Shown here: positions 1 through 10,009 of the stretch, one piece after another
Numbering within the stretch: the stretch's first letter is position 1
Layout: every line of letters begins with the position of its first letter
DNA from: Bacillota bacterium
Lineage (GTDB): Bacteria; Bacillota; Clostridia; Christensenellales; SZUA-584
Assembly (NCBI GenBank): GCA_023459495.1
Contig: JAEWTL010000037.1
Span: 13,287-77,286 of the forward strand
DNA length: 64,000 bases
Direction: 5' to 3'
The notes under the pieces: model-generated
Databases searched by the model: none
Told to the model about the DNA's origin: nothing
Seen by the model: the letters and a program-made list of their open reading frames with translations, nothing else
Program-made: the position numbers and the translations under genes

Positions 1-1
1 T

Positions 2-2530
2 GGGAACTGTTCTTATCAGACTCTTTATCAGGGATCCGGTTCCGCATCGAGCTGGTTCAAACAGGAACTTAATGTTACAATGAAAGAAGGCCTTGAAAAT
101 GCAGGCTTTGAAGTTAATTCCGGACTCTGGCAGTTCTATGAGGATAATTATCAGGAGCGCAGCGACCAGGAAGGTGGCGTAACAGATATGTCCGGCGCTG
201 ATCATAGCATTCTGGAAGAGACCATGGAACAGTACGAGAGCTATTCATATGAGGGCGAAAATATTCTTGACTATTCAGAGAGCTATTCGGATGTAGCCGT
301 AGTAGTATTTGGACGAGCTGGTGGGGAAGGCAGCGATGCGATTATGGATATGGCTGACTGCGTAGGTGGCGATGCAGGAAAACATTATTTAGAATTACAG
401 AGCGTGGAATTAGAACTGCTGGATTATGTGGAACAAAATTATGATACCGTCATAGTAATTCTGAACACTTCAACGTCTATGGAACTTGGCTTCTTGGAAG
501 ACGATGCGATTGACGCAGCATTGTGGGTCGGCATGCCAGGTTCGACGGGATGCAATGCGATTGGCGAAATCCTGTCGGGAGCCGTTAACCCGTCTGGGCA
601 CCTTTCCGATACATACGCATATGAAGTGGAATCTGCTCCTTCTTATTACAACTTTGGCGACTATACATATGCTAACTATGATGGAACATGCAACAAATAC
701 GTTCATTATCAGGAAGGTATTTATGTTGGGTATCGTTATTATGAAACGGCTGCGGCTGACGGATATATTGACTTTGACGATACCGTGCAATACGCGTTCG
801 GTTATGGTTTATCCTATACCTCTTTTGATTGGGAAGTGACAGATGTTGAATTGGGTGATATCGGTGGAGAGATAACAGTTAGCGTTGAGGTTACCAATGT
901 CGGCGATGTTGCGGGCAAGGATGTAGTTCAGCTTTACTATTCGCCGCCGTATTACGAAGAGGAAAACATTGAAAAGTCGTCCATCGTTTTAAGTGCGTTT
1001 GAGAAGACCAGCCTGCTGGATCCGGGAGCGTCGGAAACATTGACACTGACCATGAACGTTGACGATATGTCGTCCTACGACTACACTAACTCTGAATGCT
1101 ATGTGTTAAGCCAAGGAACATACTATCTACAGCTTCAGACGGATTCTCATACTATCAAGGTTAATTCTGACGGAACAGAAGTTGCGCCAATCGAATATAC
1201 GGTGAACGAAAAGGTGATCTATAACGACGAGAATGATGGTGCCCGTTCAACCGATGTAGTTGCCGCTACCAATCTGTTTGACGATATCACGGCAGGCGAT
1301 GGAGAATTCGGAGAAGAAGGCACAGTAACGTCCTATGTATCCCGTTCGGATTGGGCAGGCACTATGCCGACATCCCGTGAAGACGCCGAAGATATGAATG
1401 CATCTGATGAGGTTATCTCTTTGATGTCAAACGGTTTGTCCGGCTCTTCTATTGATATCGATAGTCTACCTGACGCAGAAGCCATAACTACGGATGCGGA
1501 TAACGGCCTGGAAATCAGCGATATGGTAGGCCTGGATTATGATGACCCGCTTTGGGATGACCTGTTGGATCAATTATCCACTGACGAATTGGTAAGATTA
1601 TATGGAACATGCGGTTGGAGCAATCCCGCGATCCTCTCTATTCAGAAGGCGGCAGCCATTGATATGGACGGAGCCGAGGGTCTGCACAATTTAACGACTG
1701 ATAAAACAAGTAATCAGTACTGCAATTCAACGGTTCGCGCCTGTACATGGAATAAGGAGCTCGCTTATGAGATGGGTTCTGTATTCGGTGATGAAGCAGT
1801 TGCAAACGGTATATCATCCATATATGGTATGACAGTCAATATTCATCGGTCACCATTTGGGGGAAGAAACTTTGAGTCCTATTCAGAGGATAGCTTACTA
1901 ACCGGTGAAATCGCCGCACAGGAAGTGGCAGGGTTGCAGGACAAAGGCGTATCCGTATTCCTGAAGCATTTCGTACTGAACGATCAGGAAGCCAATCGAA
2001 GCGGTGTGCATACTTGGGCTAATGAGCAAGCGATTCGCGAAATCTATACCAAATCTTTTGAAATCGTGACAAAGGAAACCAACTGCACGGGTTATATGAC
2101 TTCGTACAACTATATCGGTGCAGGTTGGACCGGCGCGAATTACAACCTATTAATGGGGCTGGCTCGTGGCGAATGGGGATTTAGCGGCAGGATCATAACC
2201 GATGCGTGCATGAATTTTGAGGTTTATAGTCCCGATGCAGGCTTGTTGGCAGGTACCGATATGTGGCTCGCGCCTATGACAGCAACCGTTAGTGAAACCA
2301 TTACCGGAACCAATTATGGAATGCAAAGGTTGCGGGAGGCTGCTCACAGACAATTGTATATCTTCGCGAACAGCTCGGCAATTGAGCTGGGAACAGAGGT
2401 AAATACATCTTGGGTTTGGATTATTATTGGAATTGACGTAGTTGCACTGGCAGCTATCCTTCTGGTGATTTTTAAAATGGTAATTCCAGGGTTTAAAAGA
2501 AAGGAAGAAGAACATGAAAAAGTATCTTAG
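2..2530 (+). CDS. GH3 beta-glycosidase, C-N domain order, membrane-anchored (5' end outside window)
   Basis: The frame is open from base 2, so the gene starts before the window. Domain order is permuted: a GH3 C-terminal-type domain first (VVVFGRAGGEGSD, NPSGHLSDT), then a fibronectin III-like domain (about nt 830-1200), a linker, and the GH3 N-terminal-type catalytic barrel last (GGRNFESYSEDS, FLKHFVLNDQEANR). The likely nucleophile is the Asp of IITDACM at nt 2201-2203. This C-then-N order is known from some ruminal Clostridia beta-glucosidases. A hydrophobic helix (WVWIIIGIDVVALAAILLVI) followed by a basic tail lies at the C-terminus, so the enzyme is probably tethered with its catalytic part outside the cell. 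Expected activity is release of terminal beta-linked glucose or xylose; the substrate cannot be read from sequence. It overlaps the next gene by 17 nt. Confidence 0.9.
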   Translation, partial: GNCSYQTLYQGSGSASSWFKQELNVTMKEGLENAGFEVNSGLWQFYEDNYQERSDQEGGVTDMSGADHSILEETMEQYESYSYEGENILDYSESYSDVAVVVFGRAGGEGSDAIMDMADCVGGDAGKHYLELQSVELELLDYVEQNYDTVIVILNTSTSMELGFLEDDAIDAALWVGMPGSTGCNAIGEILSGAVNPSGHLSDTYAYEVESAPSYYNFGDYTYANYDGTCNKYVHYQEGIYVGYRYYETAAADGYIDFDDTVQYAFGYGLSYTSFDWEVTDVELGDIGGEITVSVEVTNVGDVAGKDVVQLYYSPPYYEEENIEKSSIVLSAFEKTSLLDPGASETLTLTMNVDDMSSYDYTNSECYVLSQGTYYLQLQTDSHTIKVNSDGTEVAPIEYTVNEKVIYNDENDGARSTDVVAATNLFDDITAGDGEFGEEGTVTSYVSRSDWAGTMPTSREDAEDMNASDEVISLMSNGLSGSSIDIDSLPDAEAITTDADNGLEISDMVGLDYDDPLWDDLLDQLSTDELVRLYGTCGWSNPAILSIQKAAAIDMDGAEGLHNLTTDKTSNQYCNSTVRACTWNKELAYEMGSVFGDEAVANGISSIYGMTVNIHRSPFGGRNFESYSEDSLLTGEIAAQEVAGLQDKGVSVFLKHFVLNDQEANRSGVHTWANEQAIREIYTKSFEIVTKETNCTGYMTSYNYIGAGWTGANYNLLMGLARGEWGFSGRIITDACMNFEVYSPDAGLLAGTDMWLAPMTATVSETITGTNYGMQRLREAAHRQLYIFANSSAIELGTEVNTSWVWIIIGIDVVALAAILLVIFKMVIPGFKRKEEEHEKVS

Positions 2531-2963
2531 CTTACTCCTGGTAATCTTGGTTATAATATCGGTTGCGTTTTGCTTTGCAGGATGCGGAAAAAAGGCTGAT
2601 GAAGATCAAACACTCACAGGTTACTACCATACCGAGGCTAATGAGCATAAGAGAGGTGTTGATTTAACAGTCACTTTAAAAGGAGATACAATTTATGCGG
2701 TAGTCTTAGCAAGCGATACGGATTATTCGGTTACTGATCCGGATGCATTTCAAATGATGTGGCCCGCATACGTAACTCCGCTTGTCTTAAATCTTTCAAA
2801 CATGGGAATTGACGCGGTTATGGCAATTGAAGTAACCGTTGATGAGCAGGGGTTGCCGACAGCAATTTCCGGAATGCCTGAAGAATGGATTCCTGATGGA
2901 TGTACAGATTGCGCCGGTATGGTTGTTCTGGCGTTGCAAAATGCGCTGGCACAAACGGCATAG
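2514..2963 (+). CDS. small lipoprotein of unknown function
   Basis: 149 aa. It begins inside the 3' end of the GH3 gene, with an AGGAAGAAG stretch just upstream, so the two are translationally coupled. The N-terminus is a lipoprotein signal (charged MKK, hydrophobic stretch, lipobox FAGC with Cys near residue 24). The mature part (VDLTVTLKGDTIYAVVLASD, then DCAGMVVLALQNAL near the C-terminus) faintly recalls FMN-binding-type lipoprotein domains, but the usual flavin attachment motif is not evident. I do not assign a function. The overlap with a membrane-anchored glycosidase suggests a surface partner. Confidence 0.75.
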   Translation: MKKYLSLLLVILVIISVAFCFAGCGKKADEDQTLTGYYHTEANEHKRGVDLTVTLKGDTIYAVVLASDTDYSVTDPDAFQMMWPAYVTPLVLNLSNMGIDAVMAIEVTVDEQGLPTAISGMPEEWIPDGCTDCAGMVVLALQNALAQTA

Positions 2964-3003
2964 AAAAATGAGTGAAGGCGGTTGCCTTCATAATGTACGG
3001 GAG

Positions 3004-3026
3004 TGGCCCCCATACCATGGGGGCCA
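3004..3026 (+). terminator. GC-rich hairpin after the GH3/lipoprotein pair
   Basis: Perfect 10-bp inverted repeat TGGCCCCCAT / ATGGGGGCCA with a 3-nt loop, 40 nt after the lipoprotein stop. No T-run follows, so it may be an mRNA 3' stabiliser or a weak terminator. Confidence 0.5.
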
Positions 3027-3208
3027 TCCTAAACATGTGCCCAAAGTAGAATTTTTTCAGAATAAAATAGAAACTCGGATAATTTAATCCATATAGGCGT
3101 TCAATGCTATGTGTGGTTTAGTTTATGTAAGTCTTGTAGACCAAATTATTTTTCTTTAACCGATGTTGAGCCTGATTTTATTAACAGGTAAAAAAACGAG
3201 GAACGCAA

Positions 3209-5668
3209 ATGAAGCATCAAGAAATAATCGCAAAAATGACCATAGAAGAAAAAGCTTCCCTGATGTCAGGGAAAGATTTCTGGGAGACTAAGGAAATAAA
3301 AAAGTACGACATTCCGAGCGTATTTATTGCGGATGGCCCCCACGGTGTGCGCAGACAAGCGGTGGGAGGAGATCATATCGGCTATAACCCGAGTATTCCG
3401 GCAACCTGTTACCCAGTGGCGGCAGCGATGGCAAATAGTTGGGACGAAGAATTAGGATTTCAGCTGGGTGAATATCTGGGCAAAGAAGCGGCTTGCCAAA
3501 AAGTCAGCGTTTTACTGGGGCCAGGCGTCAACATAAAGAGAAACCCGCTTTGCGGCCGAAACTTTGAATATTTCAGCGAAGATCCCTACCTTTCCGGCAA
3601 GATGGCAGCTGCATATATTCGCGGCATACAATCCAACGGGGTAAATGCCTGCGTAAAGCATTTTGCGGCAAATAATCAGGAAGAACGCCGAATGGTGATT
3701 GATACCGTGGTAGACGAGAGAACGCTGCGAGAGATATATTTAACAGCCTTTGAGATCGCTGTAAAGGAGGGTAATGTCAAATTCGTAATGTCCTCCTATA
3801 ACCGGCTCAACGGTATATATACGAATGAGAATATACATCTGCTTCATGAGATCCTGCGTGATGAGTGGGGATTTGATGGCCTAGTAATAACCGACTGGGG
3901 CGGGAGTAACGATCGTGTGCAAGGTCTCATTGCAGGGAACGAATTGGAGATGCCTGGTACTGGAGGAGAGACGGATCAGGAGATCGTGGATGCGGTCCGA
4001 AATGGTAAAATTGATGAAGCGCTCTTGGATGAATGTGTAGACCGGCTGCTGACGATGTTGATGGAAACAAAAAGAACAGCACAGCCGGACGCTTTTGATA
4101 TTGAAGCGCATCACGCGATGGCGAGAAAAGCTGCAGAACAGTCTATTGTCCTTTTAAAAAATAAAGATGAGGTACTGCCGCTAAACAAATCGCTAAAGGT
4201 GGCGGTGATCGGTGACTTTGCCAAAACACCTCGTTATCAAGGGGCTGGATCGTCTGGTGTGAATCCCACCAAACTGGACAGCATTTTAGAATGCCTTGGT
4301 GATTACGACTTAAATTATGTAGGGTACGCGCCGGGATTCAGGCGATACGGCGGTCGTAGTAAAAAACTTAAAAATAGGGCGTACCGACTTGCAGAGAAAT
4401 CTGACGTTTTACTGCTTTTTATGGGGTTGGACGAAGTTACTGAAACTGAAGGAATGGATAGAAGCAACATGAGCATACCGGCTAACCAGATTGAGTTGCT
4501 GGATGAATTGGCGGATACAGGAAAGAAGATCGTCGTGGTGCTTTCCTGCGGCAGCGCGGTAGAAACCAAATGGGCGGATTATGCTGATGCCGTTGTGCAC
4601 GCATATCTGAGCGGCCAAGCTGGCGCACGAGCAATATTGAATGTCATTACCGGTAAGGTGAACCCGTCGGGCAAGCTGGCTGAAAGCTACCCGCTTAAGT
4701 ACAGAGACACCCCGTCTGCCAGTAATTTTCATAAAAACGAATTAACCGTTGAATATCGCGAAGGTGTATACGTTGGTTACCGTTACTTTGATACGGCTGG
4801 AATGAAGGTGCGATACCCCTTCGGTTTTGGATTGAGCTATACCACTTTTTTGTATTCCGATATCCATGCGACCGATCAGGATGTTTCCTTCACGCTCGAA
4901 AACACAGGGGAGATGGCAGGTGCGGAGATTGCGCAATTATATATTGGCATGCCTGATAGTGGTATTTTTCGTCCAAAGAAAGAACTAAAGGGCTTTAAGA
5001 AACTGTTCCTGCAACCTGGAGAAAAAAGGAGAATTGTAATTACGTTTGACGATAAAAGCTTCAGATACTTCAATGTAAAGACCAACCAATGGGAAACTGA
5101 GACTGGTATCTATGAGATTATGATTGGGGCTTCGTCAGCGGATATACGATTGCGGGCAACCGTTGTGAGGAAAGGAACGCCGCATGTGTTGCCATATCGC
5201 AAAGAAGTACTTCCATCTTATTACTCGGGCCAGTCGGCGGATGTTTCTACAGAGGAATTTGAGACGCTTATTGGGCGAAACGTGCCGTGCGCGAATCTTA
5301 CGGCTGAAGATTACAGACACATGAATGTTGGCGTCAATACAACGATTGCGCAACTTCGTTATGCCAGAGGCTGGACTGGAAGATTCTTTGAAGGCGGGCT
5401 GCGTTTTGCCTATAATTTTTTGCGTCTGATCGGAAAACGCTATGAAGCGATGATGCTCATGGTCGGTTTATACCACGAACCTATGAGGGGTCTATCGCGT
5501 ATGACCAATGGTGCAATATGCTGGGGACAACTGCAGGGTCTTCTCCTGATGTTTAACGGGCACTTTTTCAAAGGACTTGGCAGATTTGTCAGCGAGGGGA
5601 AGAAGCGGACGGCATTAGTAAAAGCACAACAGTTAGAAAAAATTGCTGATTCTAGGAGGACAACATGA
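3209..5668 (+). CDS. GH3 beta-glycosidase, conventional N-C domain order
   Basis: 819 aa, preceded by GAGGAACG. The catalytic barrel comes first (ADGPHGVR near residue 42, GRNFEYFSEDP near 117, KHFAANNQEERR near 150). The likely nucleophile is Asp229 in LVITDWGG. The alpha/beta sandwich domain follows (NPSGKLAESYP, PFGFGLSYT), then a fibronectin III-like domain (about 590-670) and an unusual tail of about 130 residues. No signal peptide is visible, so it probably acts in the cytosol on imported oligosaccharides, unlike the anchored GH3 upstream. Substrate (glucoside, xyloside or similar) is unresolved. It overlaps the following membrane-protein gene by 4 nt. Confidence 0.93.
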   Translation: MKHQEIIAKMTIEEKASLMSGKDFWETKEIKKYDIPSVFIADGPHGVRRQAVGGDHIGYNPSIPATCYPVAAAMANSWDEELGFQLGEYLGKEAACQKVSVLLGPGVNIKRNPLCGRNFEYFSEDPYLSGKMAAAYIRGIQSNGVNACVKHFAANNQEERRMVIDTVVDERTLREIYLTAFEIAVKEGNVKFVMSSYNRLNGIYTNENIHLLHEILRDEWGFDGLVITDWGGSNDRVQGLIAGNELEMPGTGGETDQEIVDAVRNGKIDEALLDECVDRLLTMLMETKRTAQPDAFDIEAHHAMARKAAEQSIVLLKNKDEVLPLNKSLKVAVIGDFAKTPRYQGAGSSGVNPTKLDSILECLGDYDLNYVGYAPGFRRYGGRSKKLKNRAYRLAEKSDVLLLFMGLDEVTETEGMDRSNMSIPANQIELLDELADTGKKIVVVLSCGSAVETKWADYADAVVHAYLSGQAGARAILNVITGKVNPSGKLAESYPLKYRDTPSASNFHKNELTVEYREGVYVGYRYFDTAGMKVRYPFGFGLSYTTFLYSDIHATDQDVSFTLENTGEMAGAEIAQLYIGMPDSGIFRPKKELKGFKKLFLQPGEKRRIVITFDDKSFRYFNVKTNQWETETGIYEIMIGASSADIRLRATVVRKGTPHVLPYRKEVLPSYYSGQSADVSTEEFETLIGRNVPCANLTAEDYRHMNVGVNTTIAQLRYARGWTGRFFEGGLRFAYNFLRLIGKRYEAMMLMVGLYHEPMRGLSRMTNGAICWGQLQGLLLMFNGHFFKGLGRFVSEGKKRTALVKAQQLEKIADSRRTT

Positions 5669-6336
5669 GTGAAGAAAGTAAATCGGCAGAAAAGAAAACA
5701 ATAAAAAAAGCATTCAAGAGATTAGGTCAAATGTGGTTTTTTCGGAAGTGCTCAGAAATATGGAAGAAGTTTAAAACCAAGCATCCAGGGATCGCCCAAT
5801 TTATCGTATTTTTTATGCTCAGCAATGGTGTGACGGTACTCCAGATGGTAATGATGCCCGCGTTTAAGGTGCTGTTTGGGTATACGGATTTAGTTAACGC
5901 TAATTTTCAGGTTTGGCAGATTGGGCATAATTTTGACGGTAGTATATATTACGTTTTCAATTATGCCAAAGGTGCAATCACGGAAGGGGGCGGAGGTGGC
6001 CTTGCGTATTTTCTTGCCGTGCAGATTACGCTACTTATTGCTCAAACAATCAATTTTTTTGCACAGCGGAACATTACTTTTAAATCCAATGGAAATCCGT
6101 GGTGGGCAGCGTTATGGTACTTTATCGCCTATATTATTATCTCGGTTGGCGCGGCTGCATTGCAGGGCCTATACAAGGCGCCTATTTATAATTTGCTGAT
6201 TAATACATGGGGACTTGGAGGATGGGGTGAAACTCTGGCCGATTTTATCACAATTATTATTTACTGCGCGATATCGTTCTGGGTGTTCTTCCCGATTTTT
6301 AAACTTATTTTTCGGAGAAAAGAAGAAATAGAATAA
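5665..6336 (+). CDS. GtrA-like membrane protein
   Basis: 223 aa, starting in an ATGA overlap with the GH3 stop. A basic N-terminal segment (about 45 residues) precedes four predicted membrane helices. The INFFAQRNITFKS segment matches the NF-x-R-x-x-TF signature of GtrA-like proteins, which are thought to move or present lipid-linked sugars for surface polysaccharide decoration. The GT2 glycosyltransferase and UDP-galactopyranose mutase downstream fit that role. It is longer than typical GtrA proteins (about 130 aa) because of the N-terminal extension and a glycine-rich insert (EGGGGGLAYF). Confidence 0.75.
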   Translation: MSEESKSAEKKTIKKAFKRLGQMWFFRKCSEIWKKFKTKHPGIAQFIVFFMLSNGVTVLQMVMMPAFKVLFGYTDLVNANFQVWQIGHNFDGSIYYVFNYAKGAITEGGGGGLAYFLAVQITLLIAQTINFFAQRNITFKSNGNPWWAALWYFIAYIIISVGAAALQGLYKAPIYNLLINTWGLGGWGETLADFITIIIYCAISFWVFFPIFKLIFRRKEEIE

Positions 6337-6394
6337 TAATTCATATATAATGTATGTGCCGTATGGGTAACAAAATATTATTGGAGCGCCGAAA

Positions 6395-7414
6395 ATGAAG
6401 CTATTGACAATTACGGTTCCCTGCTTTAATTCAGAGCAGTATATGAAAAAGTGTATTGACAGTATTCTTGCTGGCGGAGAACGGGTTGAAATCATCATTA
6501 TTAATGACGGATCAACCGATCGTACTGGTTTAATTGCCGATGAGTACACGCATAAGTACCCCGACACGATAAAAGTGATTCATCAGATTAACGGAGGGCA
6601 TGGCGAAGGTATTAATCAGGGGATTCGGCATGCATCGGGAACTTATTTTAAAGTGGTTGATTCGGACGACTGGCTAGGAGAAAATGAACTTAGAACCGTT
6701 TTAGACCGTTTGGAAGAAGTGGAGCAGGAAGGCGGCATAGATATGCTTGTATCCAACTATGTATACGAGCACAACGGCAAAAGAAAAAAGCGTGTGATCC
6801 GTTACCAAAACATTTTTCCGGCAAACGTTGTAGTACGTTGGAAAGACACGCGGCGGTTCTTTGAACATCAATATCTTACGATACATTCCGTAGCCTATAA
6901 GACGCAGATGCTCCGTGCATGCGGAATCGAGCTCCCGAAGCATGTCTTTTACGAGGATAACCTTTTTGTATATAAGCCCTTGCCAATGGTGAAGAAGATT
7001 CTATATATGGATATTGATTTATATCATTATCAAATTGGTCGAGAGGGACAATCCGTTGCTGAGCAAGCGCTAAAAAAACGCTATGCGCATCAACTCAGCA
7101 TTGCGAAGGCGATTTTTGTTGCGCATGACTTGAAGACAATAAGGAAGGAAGAACCCAAGCTTGGAAGGTATATGTACCATGAAGCAAAGATGATGCTAAT
7201 TATGGCAACCGCATTTGCGCGCCTTAACAAGACCGACCAAGCTGAAATTCATATTAAGAGGTTATGGGATGAGGTGACTCAGCATGCTCCTGAGATGGGG
7301 AAGCGGATCCGTTACCGCTCGGAGGCGGCGTTGATAAATAAACCGGGGAGCATTGGCAGGTCAGCTTGCATTATGTTCTATAAGCTGGCTAAAAAAGTAG
7401 TGCCATTTAATTAG
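6395..7414 (+). CDS. GT2 family glycosyltransferase
   Basis: 339 aa. A GT-A fold is evident: VPCFNSEQYMKKCIDSIL at the N-terminus, IIINDGSTDRT near residue 35, and the metal-binding motif VVDSDDW near residue 90. It would transfer a sugar from a nucleotide donor to a surface glycan or lipid carrier. The last third carries no recognisable extra domain. Its position between the GtrA-like protein and UDP-galactopyranose mutase supports a role in cell-surface polysaccharide; donor and acceptor are unknown. Confidence 0.88.
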   Translation: MKLLTITVPCFNSEQYMKKCIDSILAGGERVEIIIINDGSTDRTGLIADEYTHKYPDTIKVIHQINGGHGEGINQGIRHASGTYFKVVDSDDWLGENELRTVLDRLEEVEQEGGIDMLVSNYVYEHNGKRKKRVIRYQNIFPANVVVRWKDTRRFFEHQYLTIHSVAYKTQMLRACGIELPKHVFYEDNLFVYKPLPMVKKILYMDIDLYHYQIGREGQSVAEQALKKRYAHQLSIAKAIFVAHDLKTIRKEEPKLGRYMYHEAKMMLIMATAFARLNKTDQAEIHIKRLWDEVTQHAPEMGKRIRYRSEAALINKPGSIGRSACIMFYKLAKKVVPFN

Positions 7415-7452
7415 TTGAGATATTGCTTATATCACGGGACAGGAGATATAAA

Positions 7453-8340
7453 ATGCCGGCATACTTAACACATAGGGCTGCAGGAGAGAAGGTACTGAGA
7501 AAATTGGGTATCGGGGAAATACCGCACAATCGGGCGTTTTACTTTGGATGTCAGGGACCGGACATATTGTATTTTAGCAGAGGGGTTTTTTCTGATGGAT
7601 TATGCCTGGGGCTCAAGATGCACAAGAAGAAAACACGGGAGTTGATTTATCATGCGTTGAATTATATAAAGGTGTATCAAAATGCGGATAAAGATGAATT
7701 GATTTCCTATATGGCGGGTTTTTTAACACATTATGCCATCGATAAGAATTCTCATCCATTTATTTATGATAAATCGGGTATGAATGTTGGCTTGCACCAT
7801 GCTATGGAATATACATGGGATTATTATTCATCTAAAGAGGCGTGGGATATGGAACCTCGGCAATTTGATATTTTAGCTGATATCAAATACGGAAAAATCA
7901 GCAAAGGTATTTCTGAATGGTATGTGTCGGCGGCAAAAGATGTATATGGGAGGACACTTAAAGAAGATGCCGCATACCAGTCTTTGTGCATATTTGCAAA
8001 ATCGAAAAAAAGAATATATACTAATCTGCCTTTGGCGGGGAGGATATTTTTACGGGTGACGAGCGGATTGAAGACAAAGGAATTACTTCATACCGGATAC
8101 AGAAGTGAAAACTTGTTTTCGGATTTCGAGCGTGCAAAAATGAAGCGCACAATTGTCAATGGTGTGAATGATGCCTGCGATTTGATTTCTTTTATGCTGA
8201 AGTATATTAACGGAACGGGTATTCAATTTCCTGAAAGAATCGTCAATTGCGATTTTCTTGGTAACCTGCTTCCCGCAGCTGAAGAAAATTTGTGTACCAA
8301 CGAAGAGCCGATACTTTTAGATTACATAACACGCAACTGA
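7453..8340 (+). CDS. zinc-dependent phospholipase C family protein
   Basis: 295 aa from the ATG at 7453, preceded by CAGGAGATATAAA; an in-frame start 30 nt upstream has no such site. The sequence MPAYLTHRAAGEKVL and the motif CQGPDILYF, then FLTHYAIDKNSHPFIY and HHAMEYTWD, supply His and Asp residues in the pattern of the zinc-dependent phospholipase C / S1-P1 nuclease superfamily. Clostridial members of this type usually lack a signal peptide, as here, and their substrate is unknown. The name reflects family membership, not demonstrated lipase activity. Confidence 0.72.
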   Translation: MPAYLTHRAAGEKVLRKLGIGEIPHNRAFYFGCQGPDILYFSRGVFSDGLCLGLKMHKKKTRELIYHALNYIKVYQNADKDELISYMAGFLTHYAIDKNSHPFIYDKSGMNVGLHHAMEYTWDYYSSKEAWDMEPRQFDILADIKYGKISKGISEWYVSAAKDVYGRTLKEDAAYQSLCIFAKSKKRIYTNLPLAGRIFLRVTSGLKTKELLHTGYRSENLFSDFERAKMKRTIVNGVNDACDLISFMLKYINGTGIQFPERIVNCDFLGNLLPAAEENLCTNEEPILLDYITRN

Positions 8341-8371
8341 GAAGTTTTTGGCTGTTAATGGGAGATTCAAA

Positions 8372-9466
8372 ATGAAGTATGACTTTTTAATCGTAGGGAG
8401 CGGTCTGTTTGGAGCTGTTTTTGCATATGAAGCGACTCAAAGAGGCAGATCATGTATGGTTGTGGAAAAGCGTAGTCATATTGGGGGTAATATTTTTAGT
8501 GAGTATCGGGATGGTATCGGGATTCATCGATACGGTGCGCACATTTTTCATACGGGTATGAAAAACATATGGGACTATGTGAGGAAATTTGCGTGTTTTA
8601 ATCAATACATTAATTGCCCAGTGGCAAATTACAAGGGGGAAATATATAATCTCCCTTTTAATATGAACACCTTTTACAGGATGTGGGGTGTCCTGGCGCC
8701 GCAAGACGCTGAAAGGATAATCAAGCAGCAAAGGTCAGAAATAATAGGTGAACCACAGAACCTCGAGGAACAAGCTATTTCAATGGTTGGGCGCGATATA
8801 TATGAGAAGCTGATAAAAGGCTATACGGAAAAGCAATGGGGGAGAAGTTGCCGCGATCTTCCTACATTTATCATTCAACGCCTGCCTGTACGTTATACTT
8901 ATGATAACAATTATTTTGGCGATCCGTATCAGGGGATTCCAATTGGCGGCTATACGCCGATTATAGAAAAAATGCTATCGCACAGTCATGTGGTGTTGAA
9001 CGCCGACTTTAATATTAACCGTAATGAGCTAAAGTATGCGGCCGATATGATTGTTTATACCGGTGCAACTGATGCTTATTTTGATTATTGTTATGGTGCG
9101 TTGGAATATCGCGGCTTGTATTTTGAGACGCAACGGCTGGAAACAGATAATTATCAGGGCGTAGCAGTAATGAATTATACCGACAAAGAGACGCCATATA
9201 CCAGAATTATCGAGCATAAGCATTTCGAGTTTGGAAAACAGCCGATAACATATGTGACAAAAGAGTACCCAGTTAAATGTGACAATAACCAAGAACCATA
9301 TTATCCGATTAATGACGATAGAAACCAGGAACTTTTTAACCGGTATCGGTTATTGCAACAGAAGGAAGAAAACGTATTGTTCGGAGGAAGGCTTTCGGAG
9401 TATCGTTATTATAACATGGATCAAACAATTGCATCAGCACTTGAACTTGTTAACAAAATAACATGA
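8372..9466 (+). CDS. glf: UDP-galactopyranose mutase
   Basis: 364 aa from the ATG at 8372 (GGGAGA upstream). The N-terminus is a dinucleotide-binding fold (FLIVGSGLFGAVFAYEA) for FAD. Family hallmarks follow: RYGAHIFHT, YNLPFNMNTFY, KGYTEKQWG, RLPVRYTYDNNYFGD, and a C-terminal FGGRLSEYRYYNMDQ with the FAD-contacting Arg. It interconverts UDP-galactopyranose and UDP-galactofuranose, supplying Galf for surface glycans, consistent with the glycosyltransferase and GtrA-like genes upstream. Confidence 0.95.
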   Translation: MKYDFLIVGSGLFGAVFAYEATQRGRSCMVVEKRSHIGGNIFSEYRDGIGIHRYGAHIFHTGMKNIWDYVRKFACFNQYINCPVANYKGEIYNLPFNMNTFYRMWGVLAPQDAERIIKQQRSEIIGEPQNLEEQAISMVGRDIYEKLIKGYTEKQWGRSCRDLPTFIIQRLPVRYTYDNNYFGDPYQGIPIGGYTPIIEKMLSHSHVVLNADFNINRNELKYAADMIVYTGATDAYFDYCYGALEYRGLYFETQRLETDNYQGVAVMNYTDKETPYTRIIEHKHFEFGKQPITYVTKEYPVKCDNNQEPYYPINDDRNQELFNRYRLLQQKEENVLFGGRLSEYRYYNMDQTIASALELVNKIT

Positions 9467-9563
9467 GAGAAGTTATATAGTGGATTGATTTGAATCGGGC
9501 ATATTTAATTAGGGACAAGCATTATCGGCGCAATGCTTTAATAAATAATTGGGGGATTAACGC

Positions 9564-9713
9564 ATGTTGGTTATTATAGCTATAATTACTATCGGTATAA
9601 TTCTGGGTGGCCTAGTTTACTATCTTTTCTTTTCAACTCCTCGATATAGCATCCCTGGGATATTCGTGAAGAAGATTCGGGTAAAGAAAAACAAAAGCAA
9701 ATTGGAACCATGA
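9564..9713 (+). CDS. small single-helix membrane peptide (hypothetical)
   Basis: 49 codons, preceded by GGGGGATTA. It encodes MLVIIAIITIGIILGGLVYY and then a basic tail (KKIRVKKNKSK). A 28-codon hydrophobic frame starts in an ATGA overlap at 9710 and ends at 9796, so the two may be one broken membrane-protein gene. No homology recognised. Confidence 0.35.
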   Translation: MLVIIAIITIGIILGGLVYYLFFSTPRYSIPGIFVKKIRVKKNKSKLEP

Positions 9714-9796
9714 TCGGTATCGTGGCCGGTTTGGCTTTCCCATGCTTCATGCTATGGATTCCCTGTGTCATCGCCCCTGTCAGCTTCGGATTGTAA

Positions 9797-10003
9797 TCTT
9801 GCAGGTATCATGAACAGCAAGAAAGCGAGATCATCGCAGTGCTTGAAAGTCGAATTGACCGAAAGAGCGATACGGTGCCAAGTATTACAAATTCCTGAAC
9901 GCCGAGAGCGAAGCGGCATTTGACGAGTACATTATTACTATCTCATACGACGATATACTTTGACACAGATCACTTGCTCATATACACAGGGAACTGGTAG
10001 GAG
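9797..10003. other. decayed coding sequence, no intact gene
   Basis: Short stretches that look like former protein sequence are visible (for example a frame reading YKFLNAESEAAFDEYI near 9883-9930), but none has a start, ribosome site and reasonable length. The stretch lies at the left side of the recombinase-bearing island and may be an element remnant. Confidence 0.3.
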
Positions 10004-10009
10004 GTGAAT

